NCBI RefSeq assembly: GCF_042646065.1
Contig: NZ_JBHRTA010000061.1
Location: 1 to 64,000, forward strand
DNA: 64,000 nucleotides
Reading direction: 5' to 3'
Source of the DNA: Parapedobacter deserti
GTDB taxonomy: Bacteria; Bacteroidota; Bacteroidia; Sphingobacteriales; Sphingobacteriaceae
Shown: positions 16,789 through 26,144 of the stretch, one piece after another
Position numbering within the stretch: the first letter of the stretch is position 1
Layout of the letters: each line of letters starts with the position of its first letter
Notes under the pieces: model-generated
Told to the model about the DNA's origin: nothing
Seen by the model: the letters and a program-made list of their open reading frames with translations, nothing else
Database searches by the model: none
Position numbers and translations under genes: made by a program

Positions 16789-19305
16789 TTAATGAATTAC
16801 AATGTTCTTCGGTGCCATGCCATCTGCAGAGATACGTACCGTAACATTGCCTGTTTCGCCAGTACGTTTTACGTATGCGGTGAGCGCTCCCCGAAATGCA
16901 CGCTGTTTATTGTCGGTATAGTTCCCCATATCACGGTTGTTTCCTGATTCCAGCCCAAGCAGGACACCCGAACCCTCCACTTCGCAGCTGATTTCAGTAT
17001 CGGCAGTGGGCACAATTACACCCTTCTTGTCAACTACCCGGATATTGAGCTGAAGCACATCGCCGTCGCCGCGGACAGCCTCGCTGGCCTGTAGAATCTG
17101 GATGGCTGCTGGTGAGCCGGCTGTTTCAATCATATAGCGGGCAATTTCTCTGCTATCCGTGCCTAATACCATCACTTCAAGTACTCCTGGCTGATAGGGA
17201 ATGTCCCAATGAATTATTGCGGTTTCTGAATTGTAAGGCTTCGGCGCGCCGACCTTTCTTCCATTGAGCGTGAGTTGTGCATAAGCCCCATTGGTATAAC
17301 ACACCACGCGAACCAGCTCGTCAGGTTTGTAGTTCCACACCGGCCACGCATCCATAGATAATTCCGGCCTTTTTTGGTGCGATTCCGATTGGGAAAGCAC
17401 GTCGTCCGATTTAACCTTAGGCTGCGCAATTGCGTATGTACCCAAGTAAGCCATCGGCTTGTCGCTCCAGAGCGACTGGCGGAAATACCCCCGTGGCTTC
17501 ATTTCTCCTTTTAAATCTAGCAAACCCGAATAAAAGCCCCGCGACGGCCATCTGCCTGACTCACCCAGATAGTCAATGCCCGTCCATAGAAATTGTCCAA
17601 AAATATGTTCATTGTCGGTAACGGCCTTCCATGCGGCCAGATCATGCCGATTTTCACTACCATAGATAACCCGGTTGGGGAAATTTTTATGGTCGCTGAT
17701 ATACCGATTTTCAGTATAGTTATAGCCTACGATGTCCAATACCGCCGGATAAACCGTTTCGTTTGACATGGCCACACCTGCCAGCCCGGCGGTGACGCGC
17801 CGGCTGGGGTCATGCTGCCTCACTACAGTCGCCAGCCGGGAAGCGATGTCTCCAAGCCGATTTGCGTCGGGAGCGTCTTTTTTATAGCCGCCGAACCGTT
17901 TCTGCGTGAAGCCAATTGCTTCATCGCCGTCCAATATTGGATGCGAGTACGGGTCGTTAGGGTAGTCTACTTCGTTGCCAATACTCCAAGCAAAGATCGA
18001 CACGTGGTTGCGGTCGCGCCGTACCATATCGGCCAGGTCTATCTCGCCCCACTCCTTAAAAAAGTCATATGAACCTTCCAATGCCGGCGTGCCGACATTC
18101 CACCCTTCTACCCACTTGCGTTTGGGGAACTCCCATTCATCGAAGGCCTCATTCAAGACAAGAATACCCAGTTCATCGCAGAGCGCATACACATCCGGAT
18201 TATGTGGATTATGCGTCGTTCGGATGGCGTTGCAGCCGATTTGTTTGAGCGACAACAGTCGTTGGCGCCAAACCTCTTTTGGCACAGCTGCACCCAGCAC
18301 GCCCGCATCATGGTGGATGCAAACGCCCTTCATTTTCAGCCACGCGTTGTTCAGGGCAAAACCCTTATCCGCATCGAAAGTAAAGGTGCGGAAACCTGTT
18401 ATGGTGGTTGTACTGTCTACCAGCTTACCAGCCTGCTTCACTGTGGTGACGAGCCGGTATAGGACTGGCGACTCCAGACTCCAGAGTTGGGGGTTGGCTA
18501 CCTTCAGCGTTGCGAAAACCGGCCGCCGTTGGTTAGCGGCAAGCGGCGTTTCAGCTTCAGCGTGCGCTACCAACCTGCCGTCGGGGCCGAACAATGTGTG
18601 GTGAACCGCCACCGCTGTTGACTGCGGAGTTTCATTGACCACCTCCACATCTACCAGCAAAGTGCCTTGCCCATCGATAACCTCCGGGCGAGCAAACACA
18701 CCCCACTGCGCGATGCGCACCGGATTAGCATATACCAGCCAGGCATTACGGTATATACCGGAGCCGGTGTACCATCTGGAATCTGCATTTCGGCTATGAT
18801 CTACCCGTATCGCGATCACATTGTCGCCACCATAATGAATGAAGGGTGTGGCGTTATACATAAACGAGACATACCCATTTGGGCGTTTACCGAGCAACTG
18901 TCCGTTGAGGTACACCTCACTGCGGTTGTATATTCCTTCAAAATAGAGGTATATTTTTTCCCCGCGCTTGCTGGCCGGCACCGTCAGGTGTTTCCGGTAC
19001 CACCCAATGCCGCCAGGCAGATAGCCTTGGCAGCTCGCCAGCGTAGAGTCCAATTTACCCTTTATGCTCCAGTCGTGTGGAAGGTCCAACCGCTGCCACT
19101 TTCTGTCGTCGATCGCGGCACCCTCGTAGCCTTCAGCGTCCGAAAGTGTAAATAGCCAATCGTCATTCAGTAACGCTGCGCGGCCGAAGCCGGGCTGGGC
19201 TTGGGACTGAACGACCACAATCGCGAAAAAGGCTGAAAGCACAATGCGAGACAAGGAGTATCTATTCATTAAAAACTTCGTAAGGCCAAAAATAGTCGGT
19301 TTCAT
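16789..19305 (-). CDS. GH2 family beta-glycosidase (beta-galactosidase-like), secreted
   Basis: 838 residues, with a signal peptide near VVQSQAQP. Domain order is a sugar-binding jelly roll (RAALLNDDWLFTLSDAEG; WQRLDLPHDWSI; GIGWYRKHL; EGIYNRSEVYLNG), an immunoglobulin-like domain, and a TIM barrel with CNAIRTTHNPHNPDVYALCD, acid/base Glu445 in SIGNEVDY and nucleophile Glu551 in IYGSENRHD. C-terminal beta-domains of the DUF4982/GH2-C type follow from about 640. It probably removes a terminal beta-linked sugar from oligosaccharides in the periplasm; galactose or glucuronic acid cannot be separated by eye. It starts after the FAD oxidoreductase with a six-base gap, in the same operon. A longer signal region begins at MKPTIFG; a start at MNRYSLSR (about 13 codons in) is also reasonable. 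Confidence 0.88.
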   Translation of the reverse strand: MKPTIFGLTKFLMNRYSLSRIVLSAFFAIVVVQSQAQPGFGRAALLNDDWLFTLSDAEGYEGAAIDDRKWQRLDLPHDWSIKGKLDSTLASCQGYLPGGIGWYRKHLTVPASKRGEKIYLYFEGIYNRSEVYLNGQLLGKRPNGYVSFMYNATPFIHYGGDNVIAIRVDHSRNADSRWYTGSGIYRNAWLVYANPVRIAQWGVFARPEVIDGQGTLLVDVEVVNETPQSTAVAVHHTLFGPDGRLVAHAEAETPLAANQRRPVFATLKVANPQLWSLESPVLYRLVTTVKQAGKLVDSTTTITGFRTFTFDADKGFALNNAWLKMKGVCIHHDAGVLGAAVPKEVWRQRLLSLKQIGCNAIRTTHNPHNPDVYALCDELGILVLNEAFDEWEFPKRKWVEGWNVGTPALEGSYDFFKEWGEIDLADMVRRDRNHVSIFAWSIGNEVDYPNDPYSHPILDGDEAIGFTQKRFGGYKKDAPDANRLGDIASRLATVVRQHDPSRRVTAGLAGVAMSNETVYPAVLDIVGYNYTENRYISDHKNFPNRVIYGSENRHDLAAWKAVTDNEHIFGQFLWTGIDYLGESGRWPSRGFYSGLLDLKGEMKPRGYFRQSLWSDKPMAYLGTYAIAQPKVKSDDVLSQSESHQKRPELSMDAWPVWNYKPDELVRVVCYTNGAYAQLTLNGRKVGAPKPYNSETAIIHWDIPYQPGVLEVMVLGTDSREIARYMIETAGSPAAIQILQASEAVRGDGDVLQLNIRVVDKKGVIVPTADTEISCEVEGSGVLLGLESGNNRDMGNYTDNKQRAFRGALTAYVKRTGETGNVTVRISADGMAPKNIVIH

Positions 19306-19311
19306 ATATTT

Positions 19312-21015
19312 TCAATCTACCGGCCAGCGTAGGCGCTGCCCTCTTTCCAGTAATGCATTCTTGTATTCATCTCTGTTAATGTCCTGGACAGCGACTCCCG
19401 TTTTGAGCGCATGGCTTGCAGCGACACCGGCCGACTCACCTAAGATCATAAACACCGGTTCCATTCGCCCGGAGGCATACCCCACATGCGTAGCTGAAAA
19501 GCAAACCGGTACCAACAGATTGGTACATTCTGATCGTTTGGGAATGATTGCCCGGTAGGGGATCTGATAAGGAACTTTTGTTGGCCCAGCGTGCCCGCCG
19601 ATAAACATATCGCCCTCAACAGCCACAACGGTTTCACCATTGCGATCAAGGGCATATCTTCTTGACGGATAGGTATCAATGCCATACTGCGCCAAACCCA
19701 CTGGGTCAACTACCTCTTGCTTGTTGTAGACGTCGCTTTGTGATACGGTATATTCACCGGTCATACGGCGTGTTACTCGCACATAGAGCTGATGCGGCCA
19801 CCCGTCCGAACCCAAAAAATGCCGCTTGTCAAATCCGATGTTTGCTGTTTTGGTTCTAAACTCCTCAGGCACCCGCGGATCAGTTGTCAAAAACGTGTAG
19901 ATTCCCCGCAAATAGTCTTGGTGCAACTTCCATATTTCCGATTTCGTAGCATAATCTCCATCAGCATAAAGCTGGCTTATTCCTAAAGGAGCTATCGTAA
20001 AGACGCTGTTCCGGTGGTAGTTATAGTCCTGCACATTTCGCCACCCGGGAAAGATATTTCCCAAATAGATGAGCACACTGTCTTTCGGCTTGTTTGCCTT
20101 GACGTATTCTACATATCTGCCCAGCAGTTCGTATTGTTCTGGTTTGTAATCAGCAGGTGGCACAATGTCGGTACGGTACTTCGGTTCTTCTGTAATATAA
20201 AATCGATAGTTATAGGCCTGCGTGTAACGGTCGGCGCTGCCAATTTCCTTCTTATGATCGGCATCCACCCAAGGCAACAACCCACTGTTTTTGTCCCCTT
20301 TGATCCGATAAGGATCTATCGGAATTATGTGCGCGGGCGGTCTTACCCCGGCCAAACTTTCGCTAAATTCCGCGACAGACTCCCTGCCGGTACGATAGCT
20401 GACACCCGTGGCTGCCATCAAGTCGCCTTCATAGCTTGCATCGATAAACTGCTTTGCGTTAACAGCCAGGCTCCGTTTCGCCTGCGGTAAGGGGATAGGG
20501 CATCCGGTGGCGTCTGGCGGAGCGAAATCCAACCATATCCGCTCGATTTTGCCGCTATGCTTCTCCACTTCGGCGACTCGATGTTCGTAAACGACCGTTA
20601 CCTTGTGATCAGCGAGCAACTGCTTGAAGTCTTCCTGAATGACCTTAGGACTCATGTAAGTCCGCATGGCTTGCCGTACATCCTTTTCTGTGTAATTCTC
20701 AAACCGGTTTTCCATGCCCAGGGACAATAACAGCGTCCTTGTTATGCCGCCCACGGCTTCGAAATTGGGGCAATCTTGCATGGGTTTCAAGCCCGCACCA
20801 AGAATACCTCCCGCCCACCTGCTGGGCTCTACCACAATTACTTTATGCCCTTCTTCCACGGCAGCAAGGGCAGCAGTGACCCCAGCGGGTGTGGCTCCGT
20901 AAATGCAAATATCAGCGTCCAGTTGTTTGGAAGATTGGGCAAAGGAAAACGTGACAACCCATGTGATTACTCCCAAAACCGGAAGGCTAGCTTTAATGAA
21001 CCGATGTATCATCAT
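19312..21015 (-). CDS. Secreted FAD-dependent oxidoreductase (FAD_oxidored family) in a polysaccharide locus
   Basis: 567 residues. A Sec signal peptide (LPVLGVITWVVTFSFAQ) is followed by the dinucleotide-binding motif ADICIYGATPAGVTAALAA (Gly40-Gly45) and VIVVEPSRWAGGILGAGL, the typical opening of the PF12831-type flavoproteins. Later segments QFIDASYEGDLMAATGVSYR and the C-terminal TNLLVPVCFSATHVGYASGR also match that group. The reaction of these proteins is largely unknown; oxidation of a sugar hydroxyl is a plausible guess. It is co-directional with SusD (15-base gap) and GH2 (six-base gap), so it probably works on the same glycan in the periplasm. Export of a flavoenzyme through Sec rather than Tat would mean FAD is loaded outside the cytoplasm. 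Confidence 0.8.
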   Translation of the reverse strand: MMIHRFIKASLPVLGVITWVVTFSFAQSSKQLDADICIYGATPAGVTAALAAVEEGHKVIVVEPSRWAGGILGAGLKPMQDCPNFEAVGGITRTLLLSLGMENRFENYTEKDVRQAMRTYMSPKVIQEDFKQLLADHKVTVVYEHRVAEVEKHSGKIERIWLDFAPPDATGCPIPLPQAKRSLAVNAKQFIDASYEGDLMAATGVSYRTGRESVAEFSESLAGVRPPAHIIPIDPYRIKGDKNSGLLPWVDADHKKEIGSADRYTQAYNYRFYITEEPKYRTDIVPPADYKPEQYELLGRYVEYVKANKPKDSVLIYLGNIFPGWRNVQDYNYHRNSVFTIAPLGISQLYADGDYATKSEIWKLHQDYLRGIYTFLTTDPRVPEEFRTKTANIGFDKRHFLGSDGWPHQLYVRVTRRMTGEYTVSQSDVYNKQEVVDPVGLAQYGIDTYPSRRYALDRNGETVVAVEGDMFIGGHAGPTKVPYQIPYRAIIPKRSECTNLLVPVCFSATHVGYASGRMEPVFMILGESAGVAASHALKTGVAVQDINRDEYKNALLERGQRLRWPVD

Positions 21016-21029
21016 ATCCTCTCTTCTTT

Positions 21030-22562
21030 TTAAAAACCATCGTTTTGTCCCTGTCCGCGCAATGCTGGATTCCGATCCATCTCTGTAAGCGGATAGGGCC
21101 AGTTAAAAATCCGGGGCTCGCTATATTTTTTCTTGTTGGGCATTGCAGCCGCAGAGATGGGTCCAAGGATTCGCCACCGCTTCAAATCAAAATAACGCTG
21201 GTGTTCAAAGGCGAACTCCCACCTCCGCTCGTCACGGATGTATTGCCGCATTGCTTCCTGGCTCAGCCCTTCCGGCAGAAAGGGCATATGTACGCGGTCT
21301 CTTACGGCATTCACGGCGTCGTATACACTTTGGTCAGGCCCGTCGGCTTCGTTTTTCGCTTCCGCATACATCAACAATACATCAGCATACCGGATAGCGT
21401 AATAATTTTGAGGACCACCGTTTTCGTATTGCTGGCTTGTGATGGTTGAATATTTCTTAACGGCAAAGCTGTTATTGTTGGTAAAGTTCCAAACCTTCTT
21501 CCCCCCAGGAGTTACGTCTGCTGACGTATAAAGGTTTGCGCGTAAGCGCGGGTCGCGGTTTTCAAAAGGTTTGCTGGCATCGTATAATGGAGAGGCTTCG
21601 CCGTAAATAGGGTGTTCATAAATTGGTTTGCCGTCAGCAGCCAGGTATGAGTCCGCCAACGATTTCAGCGGCGTCCAAAAGATAGCAGGAGTACTGGGTG
21701 CTAAATTGGTGTCTACCCGCGTTGAGAAATTTTCACCCTGATCGAGTGCAGACCCAACGAAATTGATTTCAAACAAATTTTCTGAAGAAAATTCACCAGA
21801 CACTGTAAACAGCTCCGCATAATCGGGATAAAGTTCATATGTCTCCGAGTTTATGACTTCCTGGAAAGCAGCTGCTGCAGCAGGCCAATCTTCACCTAAC
21901 AACAAGAACTTGCCGAGCAACGCTTGGGCTGCTCCTTTGGCTATACGTCCTTGCTCTGCGGCCGCCAGTTCCTCAGATAGGTTGGGCACTACATTATTGG
22001 CCAGATCGACGACAAAAAATGCGATGATATCTTCCTTTGGCAAAGCAGCTTCAGGCGAATCAAACGCCCCCTTTGGAGTCTTGTAAAGCGGCACGTCTCC
22101 ATAAAGCGCAACCAGATCATGGTATGCATAGGCCCGGAGAAACGCCGCTTCAGCTATGATGCGCAACCGTGATGCTTCGCTGATGCCATCAGCAGAAATA
22201 TTAGCGGTTTTGCTCATCACTTCATTCGCGCGATTTATCACCTGGTAAAAGTTTGTCCAGAAGGCAACGACATGGTTATCGGACGGTGTATGGGTATCTG
22301 TCTCAAACGAGAGCCATCCCTGGTTTTGGCCCGTCGTTGAATTGTCTGTCAGGTGGTCAAACTCCCGATACTTTTTACCCATGAGGGGGTTTCCCTGAAA
22401 CACATCAAATACGCCCGCCAAGCCCAAGATGGCATCGCGTTCATTCTTCCAGAAAACTTCTTCCGTTACATTGTTCGGGTCGGTCAACCCCAAAAAATCA
22501 TTACTGCAGGATGCCGCAAACAATCCGGCGCCCAATCCCATCCATACGATAAGCTTCTTCAT
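21030..22562 (-). CDS. SusD/RagB family glycan-binding lipoprotein (locus 1)
   Basis: 510 residues. The lipoprotein signal is LGAGLFAASC (Cys near 19), followed by SNDFLGLTDPNNVTEEVFW, the usual SusD opening. TPR-like helices (ASRLRIIAEAAFLRAYAYHD) and the C-terminal signature RDERRWEFAFEHQRYFDLKR followed by a PLTEMDRNPALRGQGQ tail identify the family. It caps the SusC barrel at the cell surface and captures oligosaccharide. The SusC gene lies 11 bases upstream. Length is normal for the family. Confidence 0.92.
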   Translation of the reverse strand: MKKLIVWMGLGAGLFAASCSNDFLGLTDPNNVTEEVFWKNERDAILGLAGVFDVFQGNPLMGKKYREFDHLTDNSTTGQNQGWLSFETDTHTPSDNHVVAFWTNFYQVINRANEVMSKTANISADGISEASRLRIIAEAAFLRAYAYHDLVALYGDVPLYKTPKGAFDSPEAALPKEDIIAFFVVDLANNVVPNLSEELAAAEQGRIAKGAAQALLGKFLLLGEDWPAAAAAFQEVINSETYELYPDYAELFTVSGEFSSENLFEINFVGSALDQGENFSTRVDTNLAPSTPAIFWTPLKSLADSYLAADGKPIYEHPIYGEASPLYDASKPFENRDPRLRANLYTSADVTPGGKKVWNFTNNNSFAVKKYSTITSQQYENGGPQNYYAIRYADVLLMYAEAKNEADGPDQSVYDAVNAVRDRVHMPFLPEGLSQEAMRQYIRDERRWEFAFEHQRYFDLKRWRILGPISAAAMPNKKKYSEPRIFNWPYPLTEMDRNPALRGQGQNDGF

Positions 22563-22573
22563 TTTTCTATGTA

Positions 22574-25500
22574 TTAAAATGAAACATTAAAACCAAACGT
22601 CATTACTTTCAGTTGCGGGTAACTCACATTCCGGCTCACATCAGCCCGCCTTTCGGGGTCTATCTGCTTGATAAGCGGCGTGAACGTCAACAGGTTTTGG
22701 CCGGCAGCAAAAATGCGTACATCGGTAATACCGGTGCTAGACAGCCATTTCGTTGGCAGTGTATAACCCAGTTCAATATTTTTCAAGCGCAGATAGGAGG
22801 CATCATGCAACCAGAAGGTCGATGTTTCTCCAGACCCTGGTGCACTCCGGTTCAGCACCGGCCAGGTGCCCTCGGGATTATTCACCGCATCGTAGCGGTT
22901 GTCCCACCATTCGCGCCAGAAATTCATAATAGCGCCGTCTCCTGGCCGGTTACCCCAATCGCGGACAAAAATTGTTTTGCCTTTGACTCCCTGCAACAGA
23001 AAGGCGATGCTAAGTCCTTTGTAGGTAAATGCTCCGTTGATGCCAAATGCGTACGGGATGTTGCTGGACCCCAATACCATGCGGTCCTTGTCATCGATTT
23101 TGCCGTCTCCATTAATATCTTTAAATTTCATTGACCCAATTTCTAATGCATTCCTATTGGGAGCAGGAACCGTAGCCAACTCTGTAGAGTCTTTAATAAT
23201 ACCATCGAATACGAGCCCATAGAACGAATTAAACTCTTCGCCTTCGCGTAAAATAAAGGGTGACGAGAGCACTTCTTCACCACGGAGCGATACAACGTTG
23301 TTCTTGTTATAGGATAAATTTCCGCCGATCTGAAAAAAGAAATCAGACCATGATTTTTGATAGCTTACAGTAATTTCCCACCCCCTGTTAGCTACCATAG
23401 CTACGTTTTGGATTGCAGGGGTCGCACCGCCAAATGAGGGAGGCAGCGGAACACGGAACAAGATGCCATCGGTCATCCGGTCATAAATATCAACCGTAAT
23501 ATCAAGTGAGTTTTTCAGTAAGGTCAGGTCAACACCCAGCCCCTTGGACTCGGTGCTTTCCCAGCTAATGTCCTTGTTCGCAAAAGCGGTGATTGCCGCG
23601 CCCGGATAAAGGTTTCCTCCAAAATAATAATAGTTTTCTAAGTTGAGGGTCTGCTGATGGACGTAATTGCCTAGCTGCCCGGTGCCTGGTGCCATACGGT
23701 CGTTTCCGGACTTGCCCCACCCCGCCCGGACTTTGAACTGGTCAATTATATTTTCCAAATTCATACGCTTAAAAAACTGCTCATTAGAAATCATCCAGCC
23801 GCCGGATAATGACGGAAGCAGTATATACTGTTTGTTTTCAGGAAAGCGCGACGAGCCATCCATGCGTAGGTTTCCTTCCAGGAAATAACGGTCTTTGAGA
23901 GCATAATTCACCCGGCCAAAGAACGACTGCATACGCCAGCCCTCTTTCGTTCCATTAATACTGATGTCAGTAGTAGCACGGCTCAGCACCTGATGATCGT
24001 TTGTTGGCAGGTTTGATCCCCGGGCTTGCATGGTAGATCGATTGAAATCAATGTATTCGTGCCCTGCCAACAGCGTAATCCGATGGCCTCCTCTCATGGC
24101 TTGTGAAAAATTTGCTGTAGTGGTTGTCTGTAGCTGGTTGTCTTCCGCGCCGTTATTGATCAATGTGTTGATATTGTTCATCGCTGCAGGAGTACCGTCC
24201 GGTGCATTGTAGGAGTACGTAGGATTAAAGCGTTCGGTCATCTGATTGCGGCTGGTATAGCCCACTTGGGTTTTCAGGTTCAGTCCGCGAATGGGCTTGT
24301 ACTCCAAGAAGTAAATGATATTTGAGCGCCGCTCCTTAGCATCCGTACGGCCGATCTGCGCATAAAGGGGAGCGGGAATCAAGGTACGCCCGTCGTGCAA
24401 ATTATAAACTCCCCAGTCGCCGTTAGCATAGTTACGAGGCGTGATCGGATAATTGCGGAACAGGTTTGTCATCAACCCATTGATCCCGCCGAAACTTCCA
24501 TGGCTTTTCAGCGTGTTTCCGGAGATGTTAAGCCCCATTTTGACTGCGGCAGAAATCTCAGCAACGGCATTTGACCGATAGTTGAAGCGGTCGCTGTTGC
24601 TTCCGATCAAAATTCCCTCTTGGTCGAGATACCCTACCGACCCCTGAAAGGAAATCGCCTTCGATCCGCCGGAAAGATTTAGGTTATGGGCATGCTGGGG
24701 TGCCAGGCGAAATACATCGTCTACCGGATTGTAGTTGGCAAACGTGTCCGTATAAATGCCATTGCGAACATTATCAATCGCCCACTGGGGGTATAGTTCT
24801 CTGTTCGCCGCCTCATTATGCAGAATCATCCACTGCCAAGTATTTACGAATTTCGGCTTTTCGGTCGCATCCTGGATGCCATAATAGCTGTTTACCGCCA
24901 CCTTAAAACGCCCCTCTTTCGGAGCCTTGGTAGTCACCAGAATGACGCCGTTGGCCCCTCGTGCCCCGTAAATCGCCGTGGATGTCGCGTCTTTCAGCAC
25001 GGACACCGATGCGATTTCGTTTGGGCTCAGCACGCTGAAGTCCTGCATTGTGGCCGCGATCCCGTCGATAATGACCAACGGGCTCGCGTCATTCACGGTG
25101 CCAACACCACGAATGGTGACTTCATTATTGTTGTCGCCCGGTTCACCGCTTGCTTGCACCACGTTCAAGCCAGCCACGCGGCCAGCCAACATGTTCATCG
25201 TGTTTGCCTGCGGCACATTTTGTAAGTCTTCGAAATCAACAGTAGAGACCGAGTTCGTGACATCTGATTTCTTTTGGACACCGTAACCGACGACGACCAC
25301 TTCACCCAATTCGCCAACTTTCGGTATAAGTTCGACATCAATTCGATCTCCCTGTCCAACAGCTAATTCCTTCTTTTCATACCCAAGCGCGGTAAAAATT
25401 AGTATATCATTAGCCGCCGCGCTGATAGCATACACCCCTTGGTCATCGGTAACCGCCTCCTGGCTTTTGCCATGCAACTTTATACTTACCCCCGGTAATG

Positions 25501-25645
25501 GCGCGCCCTCTGCAGTAACCTTTCCCGTTACTTTCCGGGGCTGCGCATGTGCGGGAACGGTTATGAAACCTCCCAGCAACGCACAAAGGGCTAGCCGGGC
25601 GCTAAGAATGCACAAATTCATGGGAAATTGGATAGTTTTATACAT
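22574..25645 (-). CDS. SusC/RagA family TonB-linked outer-membrane transporter (locus 1)
   Basis: 1023 residues. A signal peptide (to PAHAQ) is followed by a carboxypeptidase-regulatory-like domain (VTGKVTAEGAPLPGVSIKL), the TonB-box region GEVVVVGYGVQKKSDVTNSV, the plug domain with NEVTIRGVGTVNDASPLVII and SVLKDATSTAIYGARGANGV, and a 22-strand barrel ending in VMTFGFNVSF. No N-terminal STN domain is present, which fits control by an HTCS rather than by an anti-sigma pathway. It imports oligosaccharides across the outer membrane with the SusD encoded next. It is the first gene of the operon and is preceded by a promoter with a putative HTCS operator at 25708-25765. Confidence 0.93.
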   Translation of the reverse strand: MYKTIQFPMNLCILSARLALCALLGGFITVPAHAQPRKVTGKVTAEGAPLPGVSIKLHGKSQEAVTDDQGVYAISAAANDILIFTALGYEKKELAVGQGDRIDVELIPKVGELGEVVVVGYGVQKKSDVTNSVSTVDFEDLQNVPQANTMNMLAGRVAGLNVVQASGEPGDNNNEVTIRGVGTVNDASPLVIIDGIAATMQDFSVLSPNEIASVSVLKDATSTAIYGARGANGVILVTTKAPKEGRFKVAVNSYYGIQDATEKPKFVNTWQWMILHNEAANRELYPQWAIDNVRNGIYTDTFANYNPVDDVFRLAPQHAHNLNLSGGSKAISFQGSVGYLDQEGILIGSNSDRFNYRSNAVAEISAAVKMGLNISGNTLKSHGSFGGINGLMTNLFRNYPITPRNYANGDWGVYNLHDGRTLIPAPLYAQIGRTDAKERRSNIIYFLEYKPIRGLNLKTQVGYTSRNQMTERFNPTYSYNAPDGTPAAMNNINTLINNGAEDNQLQTTTTANFSQAMRGGHRITLLAGHEYIDFNRSTMQARGSNLPTNDHQVLSRATTDISINGTKEGWRMQSFFGRVNYALKDRYFLEGNLRMDGSSRFPENKQYILLPSLSGGWMISNEQFFKRMNLENIIDQFKVRAGWGKSGNDRMAPGTGQLGNYVHQQTLNLENYYYFGGNLYPGAAITAFANKDISWESTESKGLGVDLTLLKNSLDITVDIYDRMTDGILFRVPLPPSFGGATPAIQNVAMVANRGWEITVSYQKSWSDFFFQIGGNLSYNKNNVVSLRGEEVLSSPFILREGEEFNSFYGLVFDGIIKDSTELATVPAPNRNALEIGSMKFKDINGDGKIDDKDRMVLGSSNIPYAFGINGAFTYKGLSIAFLLQGVKGKTIFVRDWGNRPGDGAIMNFWREWWDNRYDAVNNPEGTWPVLNRSAPGSGETSTFWLHDASYLRLKNIELGYTLPTKWLSSTGITDVRIFAAGQNLLTFTPLIKQIDPERRADVSRNVSYPQLKVMTFGFNVSF

Positions 25646-25707
25646 ATCTCATTATTTGATTTAATAATCGGGTCTATAACGATTCGCCTTCCAGAAGGGC
25701 GATATTG

Positions 25708-25765
25708 CAAAGTAACGTTACGGCAAGTAAAATAATGTCTCAATTGGGTGAGGCAATCATCTCAA
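25708..25765 (-). promoter_or_regulatory. SusC operon promoter with 22-bp-spaced TTGAGA direct repeat (putative HTCS operator)
   Basis: On the minus strand TTACTTTG (25715-25708) is a near match to TAnnTTTG, giving a leader of about 57 bases. TTGAGA (25743-25738) lies 22 bases upstream of it, and an identical TTGAGA (25765-25760) lies exactly 22 bases further. Both the spacing between repeats and the gap to the -7 box equal those at the sulfatase promoter (11012-11069). The arrangement suits tandem binding of an AraC-type domain two helical turns apart. Confidence 0.5.
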
Positions 25766-26091
25766 AATTCACCACAAGGAAGACAGCTCCCGGCCAATGC
25801 AGCCTAACCAGCCTTAATGAGCGCTAAAGGACCGATTGCCGCGAGCAATGTAAGTTTATCCGGTACGCTGCGCTTACAGGATGAAGGACCGCTGATAGGA
25901 TAAATGAATGAACACCTATAAATCAGCGGTTGAAGCCAAAAACGGCGGTCCGTTTGCTGCCTCCAATCGGCCCGTTTGTCCGGGTGTTGCTTTCCAGTGG
26001 ATCGATAAGTTCGAATTTCTGAAAAGATTGTTGTCGCATATACCCCCATATATTGTCGTGTACTACCAGCGCTGTTTCGAGCATTCGATAT

Positions 26092-26099
26092 TACCTTTG
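26092..26099 (+). promoter_or_regulatory. -7 promoter box for the SRPBCC gene
   Basis: TACCTTTG exactly fits the Bacteroidota -7 consensus TAnnTTTG. Transcription would begin near 26105, about 40 bases before the SRPBCC start codon, which argues against translation from the longer upstream open frame. The -33 element is weak. Confidence 0.45.
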
Positions 26100-26144
26100 C
26101 TGTATTATACACGAACATGGAGTGACATCAAAAAACAGATGAAC

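Larger units (their letters stand above)
25646..26138. other. Intergenic region between divergent SusC operon and SRPBCC gene
   Basis: About 490 bases without a gene I can support. It holds the SusC promoter/operator near 25708-25765 and the SRPBCC promoter near 26092-26099. Open frames on both strands here are short, have skewed composition and show no family motifs. I see nothing else in the stretch from 25770 to 26085. Confidence 0.6.

Noticed and set aside
25908..26144. N-terminal extension of the SRPBCC protein
   Set aside because: The extension has no family similarity and precedes the predicted -7 box at 26092-26099, so it would not be transcribed from that promoter.
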